A stretch of 64,000 bases of DNA from Loktanella gaetbuli. GTDB taxonomy: Bacteria; Pseudomonadota; Alphaproteobacteria; Rhodobacterales; Rhodobacteraceae. Position numbers and translations under genes: made by a program. This document shows positions 26,781 through 35,594 of the stretch, piece by piece (positions within the stretch are counted from its first letter, which is position 1; each line of letters opens with the position of its first letter). The notes beneath the pieces are model-generated. The model was not told the DNA's origin and searched no databases. It saw nothing but the letters and a program-made list of their open reading frames with translations. The stretch lies in contig NZ_JAJATZ010000001.1 in the NCBI RefSeq assembly GCF_020531945.1, positions 558,001 to 622,000 of the forward strand, in the 5' to 3' direction.

Positions 26781-28133
26781 ATGAGCGCTGATGATACCGA
26801 TTTGACACAGGGGCCTGTCTGGCGCGCCCTCGCCCGCCTGTCCGGCCCGATGGTCATCGGTATCCTCGCCGTCCTGTCCGTCGGCCTTGCCGACGCCTAT
26901 TTCCTGGGTAAGCTGGGGGGCGCTCCACTCGCCGCCGTCGGCTTCATCTATCCGATCACAGCGGCGATCACATCTTTGTCCATCGGTCTCAGCGCCGGGG
27001 CCAACGCCACCGTCAGCCAGACGCTAGGCTCTGATGACACCGACCGTGACCCGACGCGCATCGGCCTGCACACGGTGGGGCTGGGGCTGATCATGTCCCT
27101 GTTTATCGCGGGTGCCCTCTATCTGACCTATCCCTACCTCTTTGCCGCACTTGGCGCACAGGACGACGTGCAGACAGAAATCGCGGCATTCATGCCCTAT
27201 TGGTGCCTGTCGTTTCCGCCGCTGGTCATCACGATGCAGATCAACGCGTTGATCCGCGCCCACGGCAGTTCCGTTGCCCCCGCCGTCCTGATGTCGGCCG
27301 AAGCGGTCCTGAATATCATCCTGACGCCGCTCTTCGTCTTTACATTCGATATGGGCACAGCGGGTGCCGCCCTTGGCACGTTCGTCGCACGGATGGTCAT
27401 CTGTGCGGTCGCCATTGCCTATGCAGGCCGGCAGAACATCCTGATCTGGTGCGAAAACGTGACCCAGGACCTGATGTGGTCAACAAAAGAATTGTTCCGT
27501 GTCGGTGGGCCCGCGGCCTTTTCCAACGCCATCAATCCGGCAGGTATGGCCGCCGTCACCGCCGCCGTAGCGACCGTTGGCACCGATGCCGTGGGCGGCT
27601 TTGGCGCAGCGACCCGCGTGCAGCAAATCGCATTGGTGCCGATGCTGGCACTGTCGTCCGGGATCGGTCCTGTCGTAGGCCAGAATTGGGGCGCCGGACA
27701 AAAGGACCGCGCGGCCAAGGGGCTTCAGGCAGCCTTGGCGTTCTGCATCGCATATGGCGTTCTGGTGGGCCTGATCCTTTTTGTCTTTGCGCAACCCTTC
27801 GCAAGCTGGCTGACCTCTGGCGGCGGCGCTGCAGATTACGCGGTCACCTATATGAAAATCGTGGGCTGGTCGCTGTTCGGCTACGGTTTCGTCGTGGTCA
27901 TCAATGCTGCGATGAATGCGCGGTCAAAGGCGGGTTGGTCCATGACTCTGTCGCTGGGACGGATCTTTGCGCTGTATCTGCCGCTGGCATGGCTGGGCGT
28001 CGGCATATTGGACTTTACCGGGATCACGCTCGCCGCCGTCACCGCCAACGTCGCCGCAGCCGCCGTCGGTCTGGTCTTTGCGTGGAAGGTCGGTCTGTTT
28101 CGTGCGGACCACCTGCGCGCGACATTCGTATGA
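26781..28133 (+). CDS. MATE family efflux transporter
   Basis: A 450-residue multidrug and toxin extrusion family protein with about 12 hydrophobic segments in two halves. The N-terminal half has GPMVIGILAVLSVGLADAYFLGKLGGAPLAAVGF, and the second half begins near WSTKELFRVGGPAAFSN. It is an antiporter in the inner membrane, with Na+ or H+ as coupling ion. The ATG at 26781 has AAAGGA 6 bases upstream. It lies close after the ABC importer and may be read through from it. Substrate unknown. Confidence 0.9.
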   Translation: MSADDTDLTQGPVWRALARLSGPMVIGILAVLSVGLADAYFLGKLGGAPLAAVGFIYPITAAITSLSIGLSAGANATVSQTLGSDDTDRDPTRIGLHTVGLGLIMSLFIAGALYLTYPYLFAALGAQDDVQTEIAAFMPYWCLSFPPLVITMQINALIRAHGSSVAPAVLMSAEAVLNIILTPLFVFTFDMGTAGAALGTFVARMVICAVAIAYAGRQNILIWCENVTQDLMWSTKELFRVGGPAAFSNAINPAGMAAVTAAVATVGTDAVGGFGAATRVQQIALVPMLALSSGIGPVVGQNWGAGQKDRAAKGLQAALAFCIAYGVLVGLILFVFAQPFASWLTSGGGAADYAVTYMKIVGWSLFGYGFVVVINAAMNARSKAGWSMTLSLGRIFALYLPLAWLGVGILDFTGITLAAVTANVAAAAVGLVFAWKVGLFRADHLRATFV

Positions 28134-28137
28134 CACC

Positions 28138-28187
28138 CCAATTTTTCGCGAAAAATTGGACGCGCCCGAATTTTCGCGAAAATTCGG
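28138..28187. repeat. Paired 22-bp perfect palindromes, locus A (22-6-22)
   Basis: Two perfect 22-base palindromes, half-sites CCAATTTTTCG (28138-28159) and CCGAATTTTCG (28166-28187), are separated by 6 bases (ACGCGC). They fill nearly the whole 54-base gap between the convergent MATE and DUF3422 genes. The core TTTTCGCGAAAA is shared with locus B at 36860-36909. They may act as a bidirectional terminator or as a protein-binding repeat; no T-run follows either stem. Confidence 0.8.
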
Positions 28188-29468
28188 CTACTCCAGATGC
28201 CGGCGCAGGCGCTTGACCATGAACCAGACCGCCAACAGCACCAGTGGCGTCACCATGGCGGCCATCGTCGTCTTGCTGACGTCCAGCATGTCCTCCAGCG
28301 GTCCCGTCATATAAAGTACGAGGCTGACCGCGTAATAGCTGATCGCCACCGTCGATAGCCCTTCGACCGTTTTCTGCAACCGCAACTGCATATCCGACCG
28401 CGCATCCATGCTGCGCAACAGATCGCGGTTCTGCGCCGACCGGTCGACATCCACCCGCGTGCGCAACAGGTCCCCTGCCCGCAAGGCACGATCACTCATC
28501 GCCTTGAGCCGCGCCTCGGTCGATTTGACCGTGCGCATCGCGGGGTCAAACCGCCGCATCATGAATTCACCGAATGTCTGGCGCCCGGCGTAGCGCGTTT
28601 CGCGCAGCACCTCGATCCGCTGGTTCACGATGGTCTCATAGGCCCCCGTTGCACCGAACCGAAACGCCGATTGCGCAACGATGTTCTCCAGCTCTGACGA
28701 CACCCGCAGCAGGTCGTGCAGCAGTTCGGCCGGTTCGGTCACCGTGCCGCACATCTGTTCCAGCAGATTGGTCAGACGGGCGTCGATCTGCGCCATATCG
28801 GCGCCCAGATCACGCGCCCGCGTCAGGCCCAGCATCGACATCGCCTTGTAGGTCTCGATCTCGCACAACCGCTGTACCACGCGCCCCGTGCGCCGCTCTC
28901 CGGCGGCGGGCCGCGCAAAGATGGCAAACCGCATGTGCCCGGCCTCGTCGATCCTGAAATCGGATGCGATGATCAGCTCTCCGTCCAGCACACGACTGAT
29001 GGCCAGGCTTTCCGGCACGAACCAGGTGTCGATCTTGTCGGTGATGCCGTCATCATCCTCTGACAGTTCGATCCGGATCAGGGCCGAGGTGATGCGGACC
29101 CCCGGTGCCTTGGCCAGCCAACTTTCGGGAAACATGCCAAAGGTCGACCCGTCAAAGGGCCGCTCTGCCGTGCCCGCACCAAAGAGGGTAAAGGTCACGA
29201 ATTCCGTGTGGCTTTCCCATTTCAGCAGATGCTTGCCCAGATAGCCGGAATAATGCGTGGCCCCCGGCTGCGGATGCTGCGCGCCGTGGCGGTCCAGCAG
29301 TTCAATCAGATGCGCCCGATCCGCATCGCGGTCGCGGCCTGCGGCGTTTTCCGCCGGCTTGATCGCCAGAAAGGCCGCACGCGACGGGGCCTGCACCGCC
29401 GGAAACGGACGGGCGTGCAATTCATTGGCCATCGCATAGCGCAGCGGGTGATCGGCAATCGGCGGCAT
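28188..29468 (-). CDS. DUF3422 family membrane-anchored protein
   Basis: The 426-residue protein begins PIADHPLRYAMANELHARPF, the signature of DUF3422, a family found mainly in alpha- and betaproteobacteria. A long helical region (about residues 230-370) is followed by two membrane helices near the C-terminus (VAISYYAVSLVLYMTGPLE and TMAAMVTPLVLLAVWFMV) and a basic end (KRLRRHLE). The layout is a large cytoplasmic domain anchored by its C-terminus. No function is established for the family; a role in envelope or transport is possible. The gene follows ornithine decarboxylase after 145 bases and a hairpin. Confidence 0.88.
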   Translation of the reverse strand: MPPIADHPLRYAMANELHARPFPAVQAPSRAAFLAIKPAENAAGRDRDADRAHLIELLDRHGAQHPQPGATHYSGYLGKHLLKWESHTEFVTFTLFGAGTAERPFDGSTFGMFPESWLAKAPGVRITSALIRIELSEDDDGITDKIDTWFVPESLAISRVLDGELIIASDFRIDEAGHMRFAIFARPAAGERRTGRVVQRLCEIETYKAMSMLGLTRARDLGADMAQIDARLTNLLEQMCGTVTEPAELLHDLLRVSSELENIVAQSAFRFGATGAYETIVNQRIEVLRETRYAGRQTFGEFMMRRFDPAMRTVKSTEARLKAMSDRALRAGDLLRTRVDVDRSAQNRDLLRSMDARSDMQLRLQKTVEGLSTVAISYYAVSLVLYMTGPLEDMLDVSKTTMAAMVTPLVLLAVWFMVKRLRRHLE

Positions 29469-29556
29469 CGGTGATCCACTTCGAAACTGTTGTGGATCAA
29501 CCTAGCGGTGTCCGCCCTTGGGTAAAGCGATAAAATGCCTGTAGCAGAACGACTTA

Positions 29557-29585
29557 GCGGCGCACGACTGTATACCGTGCGCCGC
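29557..29585 (-). terminator. Hairpin terminator after ornithine decarboxylase
   Basis: GCGGCGCACG (29557-29566) and CGTGCGCCGC (29576-29585) form a perfect 10-bp stem with a 9-base loop, 28 bases downstream of the decarboxylase stop. On the minus strand it is followed by TAAGTCGTT rather than a clean T-run, so termination may be partial. Confidence 0.5.
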
Positions 29586-29613
29586 CATCACCATCGCGGT
29601 TCTGTGAAAACCC

Positions 29614-30780
29614 TTAGATCACAACCACATCCAGCGGCGGAAAGCCGTTGAACGACACGCTGGAATAGGTCGAGGTGTAGGCCCCGGTGTTGCGGATCAG
29701 CACCCGGTCACCGCTGGTCAGGGTCAGCGGCAGTTGCATCGGGCGCTTTTCGTACAGGACGTCGGCACTGTCACAGGACGGGCCTGCCACGATGCAGGGG
29801 CCGGTGGCATCACCATCGCGGTCGGTCTCGAACTGATAGCGGATCGCCTCGCCCTCGGTTTCGGCCAGCCCCGAGAACCGACCGATCGACAGATAGACCC
29901 AGCGGTGCACGTCGCGGTCGGATTTACGGCTGACCAGCATCACCTCGGTCACAATGACACCGGCCTCGGCCACCATGCCACGACCGGGTTCGGCCATGAT
30001 TTGGGGAATATCGCCAAAGGTTTCAGTGACCAGCGCAATCACGCGGGCGGCGTAATCGGTCGGCGTGTCGATCGCCTCGCCGTAGAACGCGGGAAATCCG
30101 CCACCGATGTTCAGCAAGGTCAGGTCGTGCCCTGCGTCCTTGGCGCGTTTCCAGATGACCGACAGCTGGTCCAGCGTGGGTTTCCACATTTCGGCCCGGC
30201 GGGTTTGCGAGCCAACGTGGAACGACAGACCCACGGGCGACAGGCCCACGGATTTGGCGTAATCCAGCATGTCCAGCGCCATGTCGCTGTCGCAACCGAA
30301 CTTGCGCGTCAGCGGCCAGTCGGCCTCTGATGTTTCGACGATCAGGCGGATGTAGACCCGCGCGCCGGGTGCGTTGGCGGCGATCTTGTCCAGCTCTTCG
30401 GGGGCATCGGCGGCAAAAAGGGTGATGCCAGCGGCATGCGCCCAGGCAATGTCAGACGCCCGTTTGATCGTGTTGCCAAAACTGATGATGTCCGGGCGGG
30501 CCCCTGCATCCAGACACATCTGGATTTCGCCCTTGGACGCGGCATCGAAATGGGACCCCAGGTCGGTCAGGCGTTTCAGAATTTCCGGTGCAGGGTTCGC
30601 CTTGACCGCATAATGGATGTCGGCGTGGCCCAGACCCGCCTTCAGCGCGCGGTACTGTTCCTCGACCCGGTCAACATCAATGACCAGTGTCGGTTTGTCG
30701 AAATCCTGTGATGCGACCCATGTATCAAGCTTGGGTGTCGGCACGCGTGTGGGCGCAGCAGCGCCAGCAAATGCATTCAT
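29614..30780 (-). CDS. Ornithine decarboxylase-type PLP decarboxylase (fold III)
   Basis: A 388-residue alanine-racemase-fold decarboxylase. The PLP Lys is in HYAVKANPAP, the phosphate-binding glycines in LNIGGGFPAFYG, the catalytic Cys in GPSCDSADVLYE, and the end NTGAYTSTYSSVSFNGFPP is typical of ornithine/lysine decarboxylases of alphaproteobacteria. It makes putrescine for polyamine synthesis; lysine may be a second substrate. I prefer the ATG at 30780 because GGAG lies 6 bases before it, whereas the ATG at 30786 directly abuts GGAG. Its long leader appears regulatory (see the separate entry). Confidence 0.9.
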   Translation of the reverse strand: MNAFAGAAAPTRVPTPKLDTWVASQDFDKPTLVIDVDRVEEQYRALKAGLGHADIHYAVKANPAPEILKRLTDLGSHFDAASKGEIQMCLDAGARPDIISFGNTIKRASDIAWAHAAGITLFAADAPEELDKIAANAPGARVYIRLIVETSEADWPLTRKFGCDSDMALDMLDYAKSVGLSPVGLSFHVGSQTRRAEMWKPTLDQLSVIWKRAKDAGHDLTLLNIGGGFPAFYGEAIDTPTDYAARVIALVTETFGDIPQIMAEPGRGMVAEAGVIVTEVMLVSRKSDRDVHRWVYLSIGRFSGLAETEGEAIRYQFETDRDGDATGPCIVAGPSCDSADVLYEKRPMQLPLTLTSGDRVLIRNTGAYTSTYSSVSFNGFPPLDVVVI

Positions 30781-30992
30781 GGTCATCTCCAGTAGACCCG
30801 GCCATTGGATGGTTTAACCCACCCGAGACCGCTCAGTTCCAAGGGAGACGTTACCGTCGCTACAGGGGTCATGCAAACCGACCCGGATGCGCGTGCGTTG
30901 GCGTCTGTCAGGCGCATGTGATGCATTCGCCCTGTCCGATCAAGCGGATTTTTCGTGCAACCGCATTTATTTTGCACCCCTGCCGTCAGCAC
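30781..30992 (-). promoter_or_regulatory. Structured leader / upstream ORF of ornithine decarboxylase
   Basis: The minus-strand leader holds two short stems, GGGTC/GACCC (30866-30884) and GGGTGG/CCATCC (30807-30824, one G-U pair). A TCTCC at 30848-30844 can pair with the Shine-Dalgarno GGAGA at 30790-30786. An open frame also runs through it and stops at TGA 30785-30783, two bases before the preferred ATG. Alphaproteobacterial speF-type genes are known to carry a conserved leader RNA; whether this is that motif I cannot confirm from memory. Confidence 0.45.
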
Positions 30993-31006
30993 GCTAGGAC
31001 AGTGAA

Positions 31007-31555
31007 ATGTCTGATCTGATCCTGCTGAACAAACCCTTTGACGTGCTGTCGCAATTCACCGATGCGCGCAGCCCGACCCCGCGCCGCACACTGTCTGATT
31101 TCGGTTTGCCATCAGGGGTTTACCCTGCGGGGCGCCTTGATCGTGACAGCGAAGGGCTGCTGCTGCTGACCAGTGACGGCAGGGTGCAGGCCCGCATCGC
31201 GGACCCCCGGTTCAAGGCCCCCAAAACCTACCTCGTACAGGTCGAAGGCGACCCCACCGATGCCGCACTCGCCCCGCTGCGCACGGGTGTCACACTCAAG
31301 GACGGGCCGACCCGTCCGGCACAGGTGCGACGCATCCCCGCACCGGACCTGTGGGACCGCGATCCACCGGTCCGGTTCCGCAAAACCGTGCCGGATTGCT
31401 GGCTGGAAATCATCCTGACCGAAGGGCGAAATCGTCAGGTACGCCGCATGACGGCGCATGTGGGGTTTCCCACACTCCGGCTGGTGCGCTGGCAAATCGG
31501 TGACTGGTGCGTTGCGGACCTGGCCCCAGGTGAATGGGCAGCGGCGAAGAGCTGA
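31007..31555 (+). CDS. Pseudouridine synthase, RluE-like (23S rRNA)
   Basis: The 182-residue protein is a short RsuA/RluB/E/F-type pseudouridine synthase without an N-terminal S4 domain. It has the start LILLNKPFDVLSQFTD, the catalytic-Asp motif GRLDRDSEGLLLLTSDG, TYLVQVEGDPTDAAL and the C-terminal EGRNRQVRRMTAHVGFPTLRLVR. Length and lack of S4 match RluE, which modifies U2457 of E. coli 23S rRNA. The gene stands alone, divergent from ornithine decarboxylase. Other RsuA-family targets are possible. Confidence 0.88.
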   Translation: MSDLILLNKPFDVLSQFTDARSPTPRRTLSDFGLPSGVYPAGRLDRDSEGLLLLTSDGRVQARIADPRFKAPKTYLVQVEGDPTDAALAPLRTGVTLKDGPTRPAQVRRIPAPDLWDRDPPVRFRKTVPDCWLEIILTEGRNRQVRRMTAHVGFPTLRLVRWQIGDWCVADLAPGEWAAAKS

Positions 31556-31587
31556 TCCCGTGCAGCGAGGCTCTGAAACTAAAAACG

Positions 31588-31608
31588 CCCGGCGCATAGG
31601 ACGCCGGG
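31588..31608 (-). terminator. Rho-independent terminator of the lipoprotein gene at 31649
   Basis: On the minus strand CCCGGCG (31608-31602) pairs with CGCCGGG (31594-31588) around a 7-base loop, followed by CG and five T (31585-31581). It is a textbook terminator about 40 bases after the lipoprotein stop and may also slow transcripts leaving rluE. Confidence 0.8.
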
Positions 31609-31648
31609 AGCTTTGATAGAAAATGGTGCCACCTGCGGTGGCTGACTA

Positions 31649-32296
31649 TCAGTTCTCGCCGAAGACCAGAAATTCCGCGTCGATGGCACGACCGTTGCGC
31701 GTAATGCCTGCGTCCTCGTCAACACCGGCAATCGCTCGGATCGTATCGGGTGTCTTTGCAGCGGATGGAATCGTGCCACCGAACTTACCATCGACCGTCC
31801 CACGCAGCACGAATGTGCCGTCGCTGTCGGTGCGCAGCGTTCCGTCATAGGTGGTGGCAAAGTTGTTGGGCGCGCCACGTCCGATGGATGACCCACGGCG
31901 ACCCAGTTGGATGTCACCATCCACGTCAAAGAAACGGCCCGTCTTGGGGTTGGCCCCCACGACACCGAACAGGTTCGTCACATCGCCTGTCACCGTGCCG
32001 CGACTGAAATTGGCGGTGATGTCGGCATCGCCGACGATGGTCAGATCATCCGAGGTCCGGTTCACGTTGTTTTCGACAAAGAACCCGCCAGCCCCCTTGA
32101 ATGATGCGCTGCCGCTGGTCGGCATGGCCGTAAATTGGGTCGGTGCAATCGTGTCCAGCCGGTCTGACAATGCCTCGAACTGATCGGCCTTGCCCACGAC
32201 GAAATCGCGGTCGACGGTCACACCGCCACCGCCGCCACAGGCGGACAAAAGGGCGCTCAGACCCAGACAGGTTGCAGCAGTAACGATACGTGGCAT
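31649..32296 (-). CDS. Surface-type lipoprotein with beta-barrel (transferrin-binding-protein-like) domain
   Basis: From the ATG at 32296 the product has 215 residues. The lipobox LLSAC gives an acylated Cys at about residue 20, followed by a Gly run. The rest is beta-rich with repeated patterns such as VVENNVNRTSDDLTIVGDADITANFSRGTVTGDVTNLFG and GTLRTDSDGTFVLRGTVDGKFGGT. This is reminiscent of the small C-terminal beta-barrels of TbpB/Slam-exported lipoproteins. The function is unknown. The open frame upstream of the ATG is not supported. It has its own terminator and is separated from pntB by another. Confidence 0.75.
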   Translation of the reverse strand: MPRIVTAATCLGLSALLSACGGGGGVTVDRDFVVGKADQFEALSDRLDTIAPTQFTAMPTSGSASFKGAGGFFVENNVNRTSDDLTIVGDADITANFSRGTVTGDVTNLFGVVGANPKTGRFFDVDGDIQLGRRGSSIGRGAPNNFATTYDGTLRTDSDGTFVLRGTVDGKFGGTIPSAAKTPDTIRAIAGVDEDAGITRNGRAIDAEFLVFGEN

Positions 32297-32422
32297 GAGA
32301 TCCCCCCACAGTTGAATTTGGCTATCACTACTGCGCCGCTCAGGCGCGGCAAAGATTCGTTTTGCACCGCCAAAACATCCGCAGACGCGGCGACAAAATT
32401 GCCGCAGCGGGCGCAAACGCAA

Positions 32423-32450
32423 ACGCCCGGCACCTTGCGGCACCGGGCGT
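32423..32450 (-). terminator. Terminator of the pntAB operon
   Basis: ACGCCCGG (32450-32443 on the minus strand) pairs with CCGGGCGT (32430-32423), loop of 12 bases that can itself form CC/GG pairs, followed by TTTGCGTTTG. It lies 28 bases after the pntB stop. Confidence 0.65.
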
Positions 32451-32477
32451 ATATTCCAGTCAAACTGGTGGTTTCGC

Positions 32478-33926
32478 TCAGTCGATCTTGGGCAACAGCG
32501 CCTCAAGCGATTGTTTCGCGTCACCGTAGAACATCCGCGTATTGTCCTTGAAGAACAGCGGGTTTTCGATCCCGGAATAGCCGGTCCCCTGCCCGCGCTT
32601 GGACACGAATACCTGTTTCGCCTTCCAGCATTCCAGCACCGGCATCCCGGCGATAGGGCTGTTGGGATCGTCCTGTGCGGCCGGGTTCACGATGTCGTTC
32701 GACCCGATCACGATGGCCACGTCGGTGTTGGGGAAATCATCGTTGATCTCGTCCATTTCCATGACGATGTCATAGGGCACCTTGGCCTCTGCCAGCAGCA
32801 CGTTCATGTGGCCGGGCAGACGCCCCGCCACGGGGTGAATGGCGAACCGGACGTTCTTGCCCTGCGCGCGCAGTTTGGTCACCAGTTGGCTGACCGCCTG
32901 TTGTGCCTGCGCCACCGCCATGCCGTAGCCGGGGATGATGATGACGCTGTCCGCCTCGTTCAGTGCGGTTGCGACACCGTCGGCGTCGATGGCGACCTGC
33001 TCGCCCTCGACCGCCATCTGTTCACCCGCAGGCCCGCCAAAGCCGCCCAGGATCACGCTGACGAACGACCGGTTCATGGCCTTGCACATGATGTAGGACA
33101 GGATCGCACCGGACGAACCGACCAGCGCGCCGACCACGATCAGCAGATCGTTGCCCAGGCTGAAACCGATCGCGGCAGCCGCCCAGCCGGAATAGCTGTT
33201 CAGCATCGACACCACGACCGGCATGTCAGCACCACCGATGCCCATGATCAGGTGATACCCGATGAACAGCGCGGCCAGCGTCATGATGAACAGCGGGAAA
33301 AATCCGCCCGTGTTGAAATACCAGATCAGGCAGAGCAACGACAAACTCGCAGCCCCGGCGTTCAGCATGTGACCGCCCGGCAGTTTGGCCGCCGCCGTAT
33401 TCACACGGCCCGCCAGCTTGCCATAGGCGATCACCGACCCGGTAAAGGTCACGGCACCGATGAACACGCCCAGGAACAGCTCGACCCGCAGGATGTTCAT
33501 CTCGGTCACGGTCTTTTTCAGCAAAAGCCCGGCAAATACCCCCTGAGAGCTGCGGTCGAAATCAGGACCGCTTGTGGCCACGAGTTCGATCAGCCGCGCG
33601 ATTTCGATATGGGCGATGTAGCCCACGATCACCGCCGCCAGACCGACCAGCGAATGCATCGCTGCGACCAGTTCGGGCATCTGCGTCATCTGCACCTTGG
33701 TCGCCAGCTGATAGCCGATCAGACCACCGCCAATGATCATCAAGACCGACAGCAACCAATAGCCGCTACCGGGTCCGATCAATGTCGCCGCAACCGCCAG
33801 GGCCATGCCGACGATACCGTACCAGACCGCGCGCTTGGCGCTTTCCTGGCCGGACAGACCGCCCAGCGACAGGATGAAGAGAATGGCTGCGACCACATAG
33901 GCCGCTGTTGTGAAACCGAATTCCAT
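32478..33926 (-). CDS. pntB: NAD(P) transhydrogenase subunit beta
   Basis: The 482-residue membrane subunit has about nine transmembrane helices in the first 270 residues and the NADP(H)-binding domain III at the C-terminus (IIPGYGMAVAQAQQAVSQLV, RFAIHPVAGRLPGHMNVLLAEA, ANDIV-type IGSNDIVNPAAQ, VSKRGQGTGYSGIENPLF). With PntA it couples hydride transfer between NADH and NADP+ to proton translocation, supplying NADPH. It follows pntA after 14 bases and is closed by a strong terminator. Confidence 0.95.
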   Translation of the reverse strand: MEFGFTTAAYVVAAILFILSLGGLSGQESAKRAVWYGIVGMALAVAATLIGPGSGYWLLSVLMIIGGGLIGYQLATKVQMTQMPELVAAMHSLVGLAAVIVGYIAHIEIARLIELVATSGPDFDRSSQGVFAGLLLKKTVTEMNILRVELFLGVFIGAVTFTGSVIAYGKLAGRVNTAAAKLPGGHMLNAGAASLSLLCLIWYFNTGGFFPLFIMTLAALFIGYHLIMGIGGADMPVVVSMLNSYSGWAAAAIGFSLGNDLLIVVGALVGSSGAILSYIMCKAMNRSFVSVILGGFGGPAGEQMAVEGEQVAIDADGVATALNEADSVIIIPGYGMAVAQAQQAVSQLVTKLRAQGKNVRFAIHPVAGRLPGHMNVLLAEAKVPYDIVMEMDEINDDFPNTDVAIVIGSNDIVNPAAQDDPNSPIAGMPVLECWKAKQVFVSKRGQGTGYSGIENPLFFKDNTRMFYGDAKQSLEALLPKID

Positions 33927-33940
33927 GTCTGTTTACCCCC

Positions 33941-35515
33941 TCAGGACTTCTGGAACATGGCGAGCATGCGCCGTGTGACGAGGAAGCCCCCGAAGATGTT
34001 GATACCTGTCATGAACACCGCAAGTGCGGCGAGGATGACGACCAGCCATGACCCCGATCCGATCTGGGTCAGCGCGCCCAGAATGATGATCGACGAAATC
34101 GCATTGGTGACGGCCATCAGTGGTGTGTGCAGCGAATGCGCGACACCCCAGATGACCTGGAACCCGACGAAAACCGCCAGCACGAACACGATGAAATGCT
34201 GCATGAAACTGGCGGGTGCGACCAGACCGACCAGCAGCAACAACGCGCCACCGATTGTCAGCAGACCGACCTGCGTCTTGGTCTCTTTCTTGAACGCGGC
34301 CACTTCCTTGGCGCGTTTTTCCTCGGGGGTCAGTTCCTTGGCCGCGGGCTTTTTCGGCTGGGCGGCAATGGCTGCGACCTTGGGCTTGGGTGGCGGGAAC
34401 GTCACCTCGCCTGCATGGGTGGCCGTGGCCCCCCGGATCACGTCGTCGTCCATGTTGTGGTTGATCTGACCGTCCTTGTCGGGGGTCAGGTCGGACAGCA
34501 TGTGCCGCACGTTGGTCGCGTACAGCAGCGACGATTGCGTCGCCATCCGGGACGGGAAATCGGTGTAACCCACGATGGTCACGCCATTTTCGGTGACGAT
34601 CTTTTCGTCCATCACGGTCAGTTTGCAGTTGCCGCCACGTTCGGCGGCCAGGTCGATGATGACCGATCCCGGCTTCATCGCCTTGACCATGTCCTCGGTC
34701 CACAGTTCCGGCGCGTCGCGACCGGGGATCAGGGCGGTGGTGATGACGATGTCGATATCGGGTGCAATCTCGCGGAACTTGGCCAGCTGGGCTGCGGCAA
34801 ATTCCGGGCTGGACACGGCGGCGTAACCGCCCGTTGCGGACCCGTCCTGCTGTTCCTCTTCGAAATCGAGGAATACGAACTCTGCCCCCATGGATTCGAC
34901 CTGTTCGGCCACCTCGGGGCGCACGTCGAATGCATAGGTGATCGCACCCAGCGAGGTCGACGTGCCGATCGCGGCCAAGCCTGCCACACCGGCACCGACG
35001 ACCAGCACCTTGGCGGGTGGTACCTTGCCGGCGGCCGTCACCTGCCCGGTAAAGAACCGGCCAAAGTTGTTGCCCGCCTCGATCACGGCACGGTAGCCCG
35101 CGATGTTTGCCATCGACGACAGGGCGTCCATTTTCTGCGCGCGGCTGATGCGTGGCACCATGTCCATCGCGATGACGGTGGCACCCTGATCGTTCGCGGC
35201 CTTCATCAGGTCTTCGTTCTGACCGGGGTAGAAGAACGAGATCAGCGTCTGGCCCTGCCGCAGCATCTGGACCTCGGCCTGTGATGGCGGGCGCACCTTG
35301 GCGACCACGTCGGCCTGTTCGAACAGCGCCTTGGCATCGTCGACAACGGTCACATCTGCCGCGCGATAGGCGTCGTCGGTAAATCCGGCCGCATTGCCTG
35401 CGCCGGATTGAATCAGACATTCATGACCGAGTTTCTGCAAATCCCGGGCCGAGGCGGGCGTCATGGCCACGCGGGCCTCGCCCTTGTACGTTTCTGTTGG
35501 TGCGCCGATTTTCAC
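33941..35515 (-). CDS. pntA: NAD(P) transhydrogenase subunit alpha (fused domain I + membrane part)
   Basis: A 524-residue protein with NAD-binding domain I (MKIGAPTETYKGEARVAMTP, VVGAGVAGLAAIGTS as the Rossmann loop, AAERGGNCKLT, YTDFPSRMA) and four C-terminal transmembrane helices (from about residue 425). Between them lies an Ala/Lys/Pro-rich linker (about residues 375-415). This is the single-chain E. coli-type alpha subunit rather than the split alpha1/alpha2 found in some alphaproteobacteria. The ATG at 35515 opens the pntA-pntB operon, with a predicted promoter 30 bases upstream. Confidence 0.95.
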   Translation of the reverse strand: MKIGAPTETYKGEARVAMTPASARDLQKLGHECLIQSGAGNAAGFTDDAYRAADVTVVDDAKALFEQADVVAKVRPPSQAEVQMLRQGQTLISFFYPGQNEDLMKAANDQGATVIAMDMVPRISRAQKMDALSSMANIAGYRAVIEAGNNFGRFFTGQVTAAGKVPPAKVLVVGAGVAGLAAIGTSTSLGAITYAFDVRPEVAEQVESMGAEFVFLDFEEEQQDGSATGGYAAVSSPEFAAAQLAKFREIAPDIDIVITTALIPGRDAPELWTEDMVKAMKPGSVIIDLAAERGGNCKLTVMDEKIVTENGVTIVGYTDFPSRMATQSSLLYATNVRHMLSDLTPDKDGQINHNMDDDVIRGATATHAGEVTFPPPKPKVAAIAAQPKKPAAKELTPEEKRAKEVAAFKKETKTQVGLLTIGGALLLLVGLVAPASFMQHFIVFVLAVFVGFQVIWGVAHSLHTPLMAVTNAISSIIILGALTQIGSGSWLVVILAALAVFMTGINIFGGFLVTRRMLAMFQKS

Positions 35516-35546
35516 GGATCGAAGTCCCCCATTTTTGATCGCGCCA

Positions 35547-35575
35547 GTGTTAGACCGCGCAATAATATTTCACAA
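35547..35575 (-). promoter_or_regulatory. pntA: Predicted promoter of pntAB
   Basis: On the minus strand TTGTGA (35575-35570), 17 bases, TAACAC (35552-35547). It lies entirely in the 79-base gap between the methyltransferase gene and pntA, giving a leader of about 25 bases. The spacer is AT-rich, unlike its surroundings. Confidence 0.45.
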
Positions 35576-35594
35576 GCCGCCGATGGCGGTAACA

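Noticed and set aside
32511..34469. 652-codon open frame on the plus strand opposite pntB
   Set aside because: Its translation is rich in His, Gln and Arg and matches nothing, while the minus strand encodes canonical PntB and the end of PntA.
33933..35420. 495-codon minus-strand frame overlapping pntA in another frame
   Set aside because: Arg/Gly-rich shadow in the +1 frame of pntA; pntA itself is complete with all motifs.
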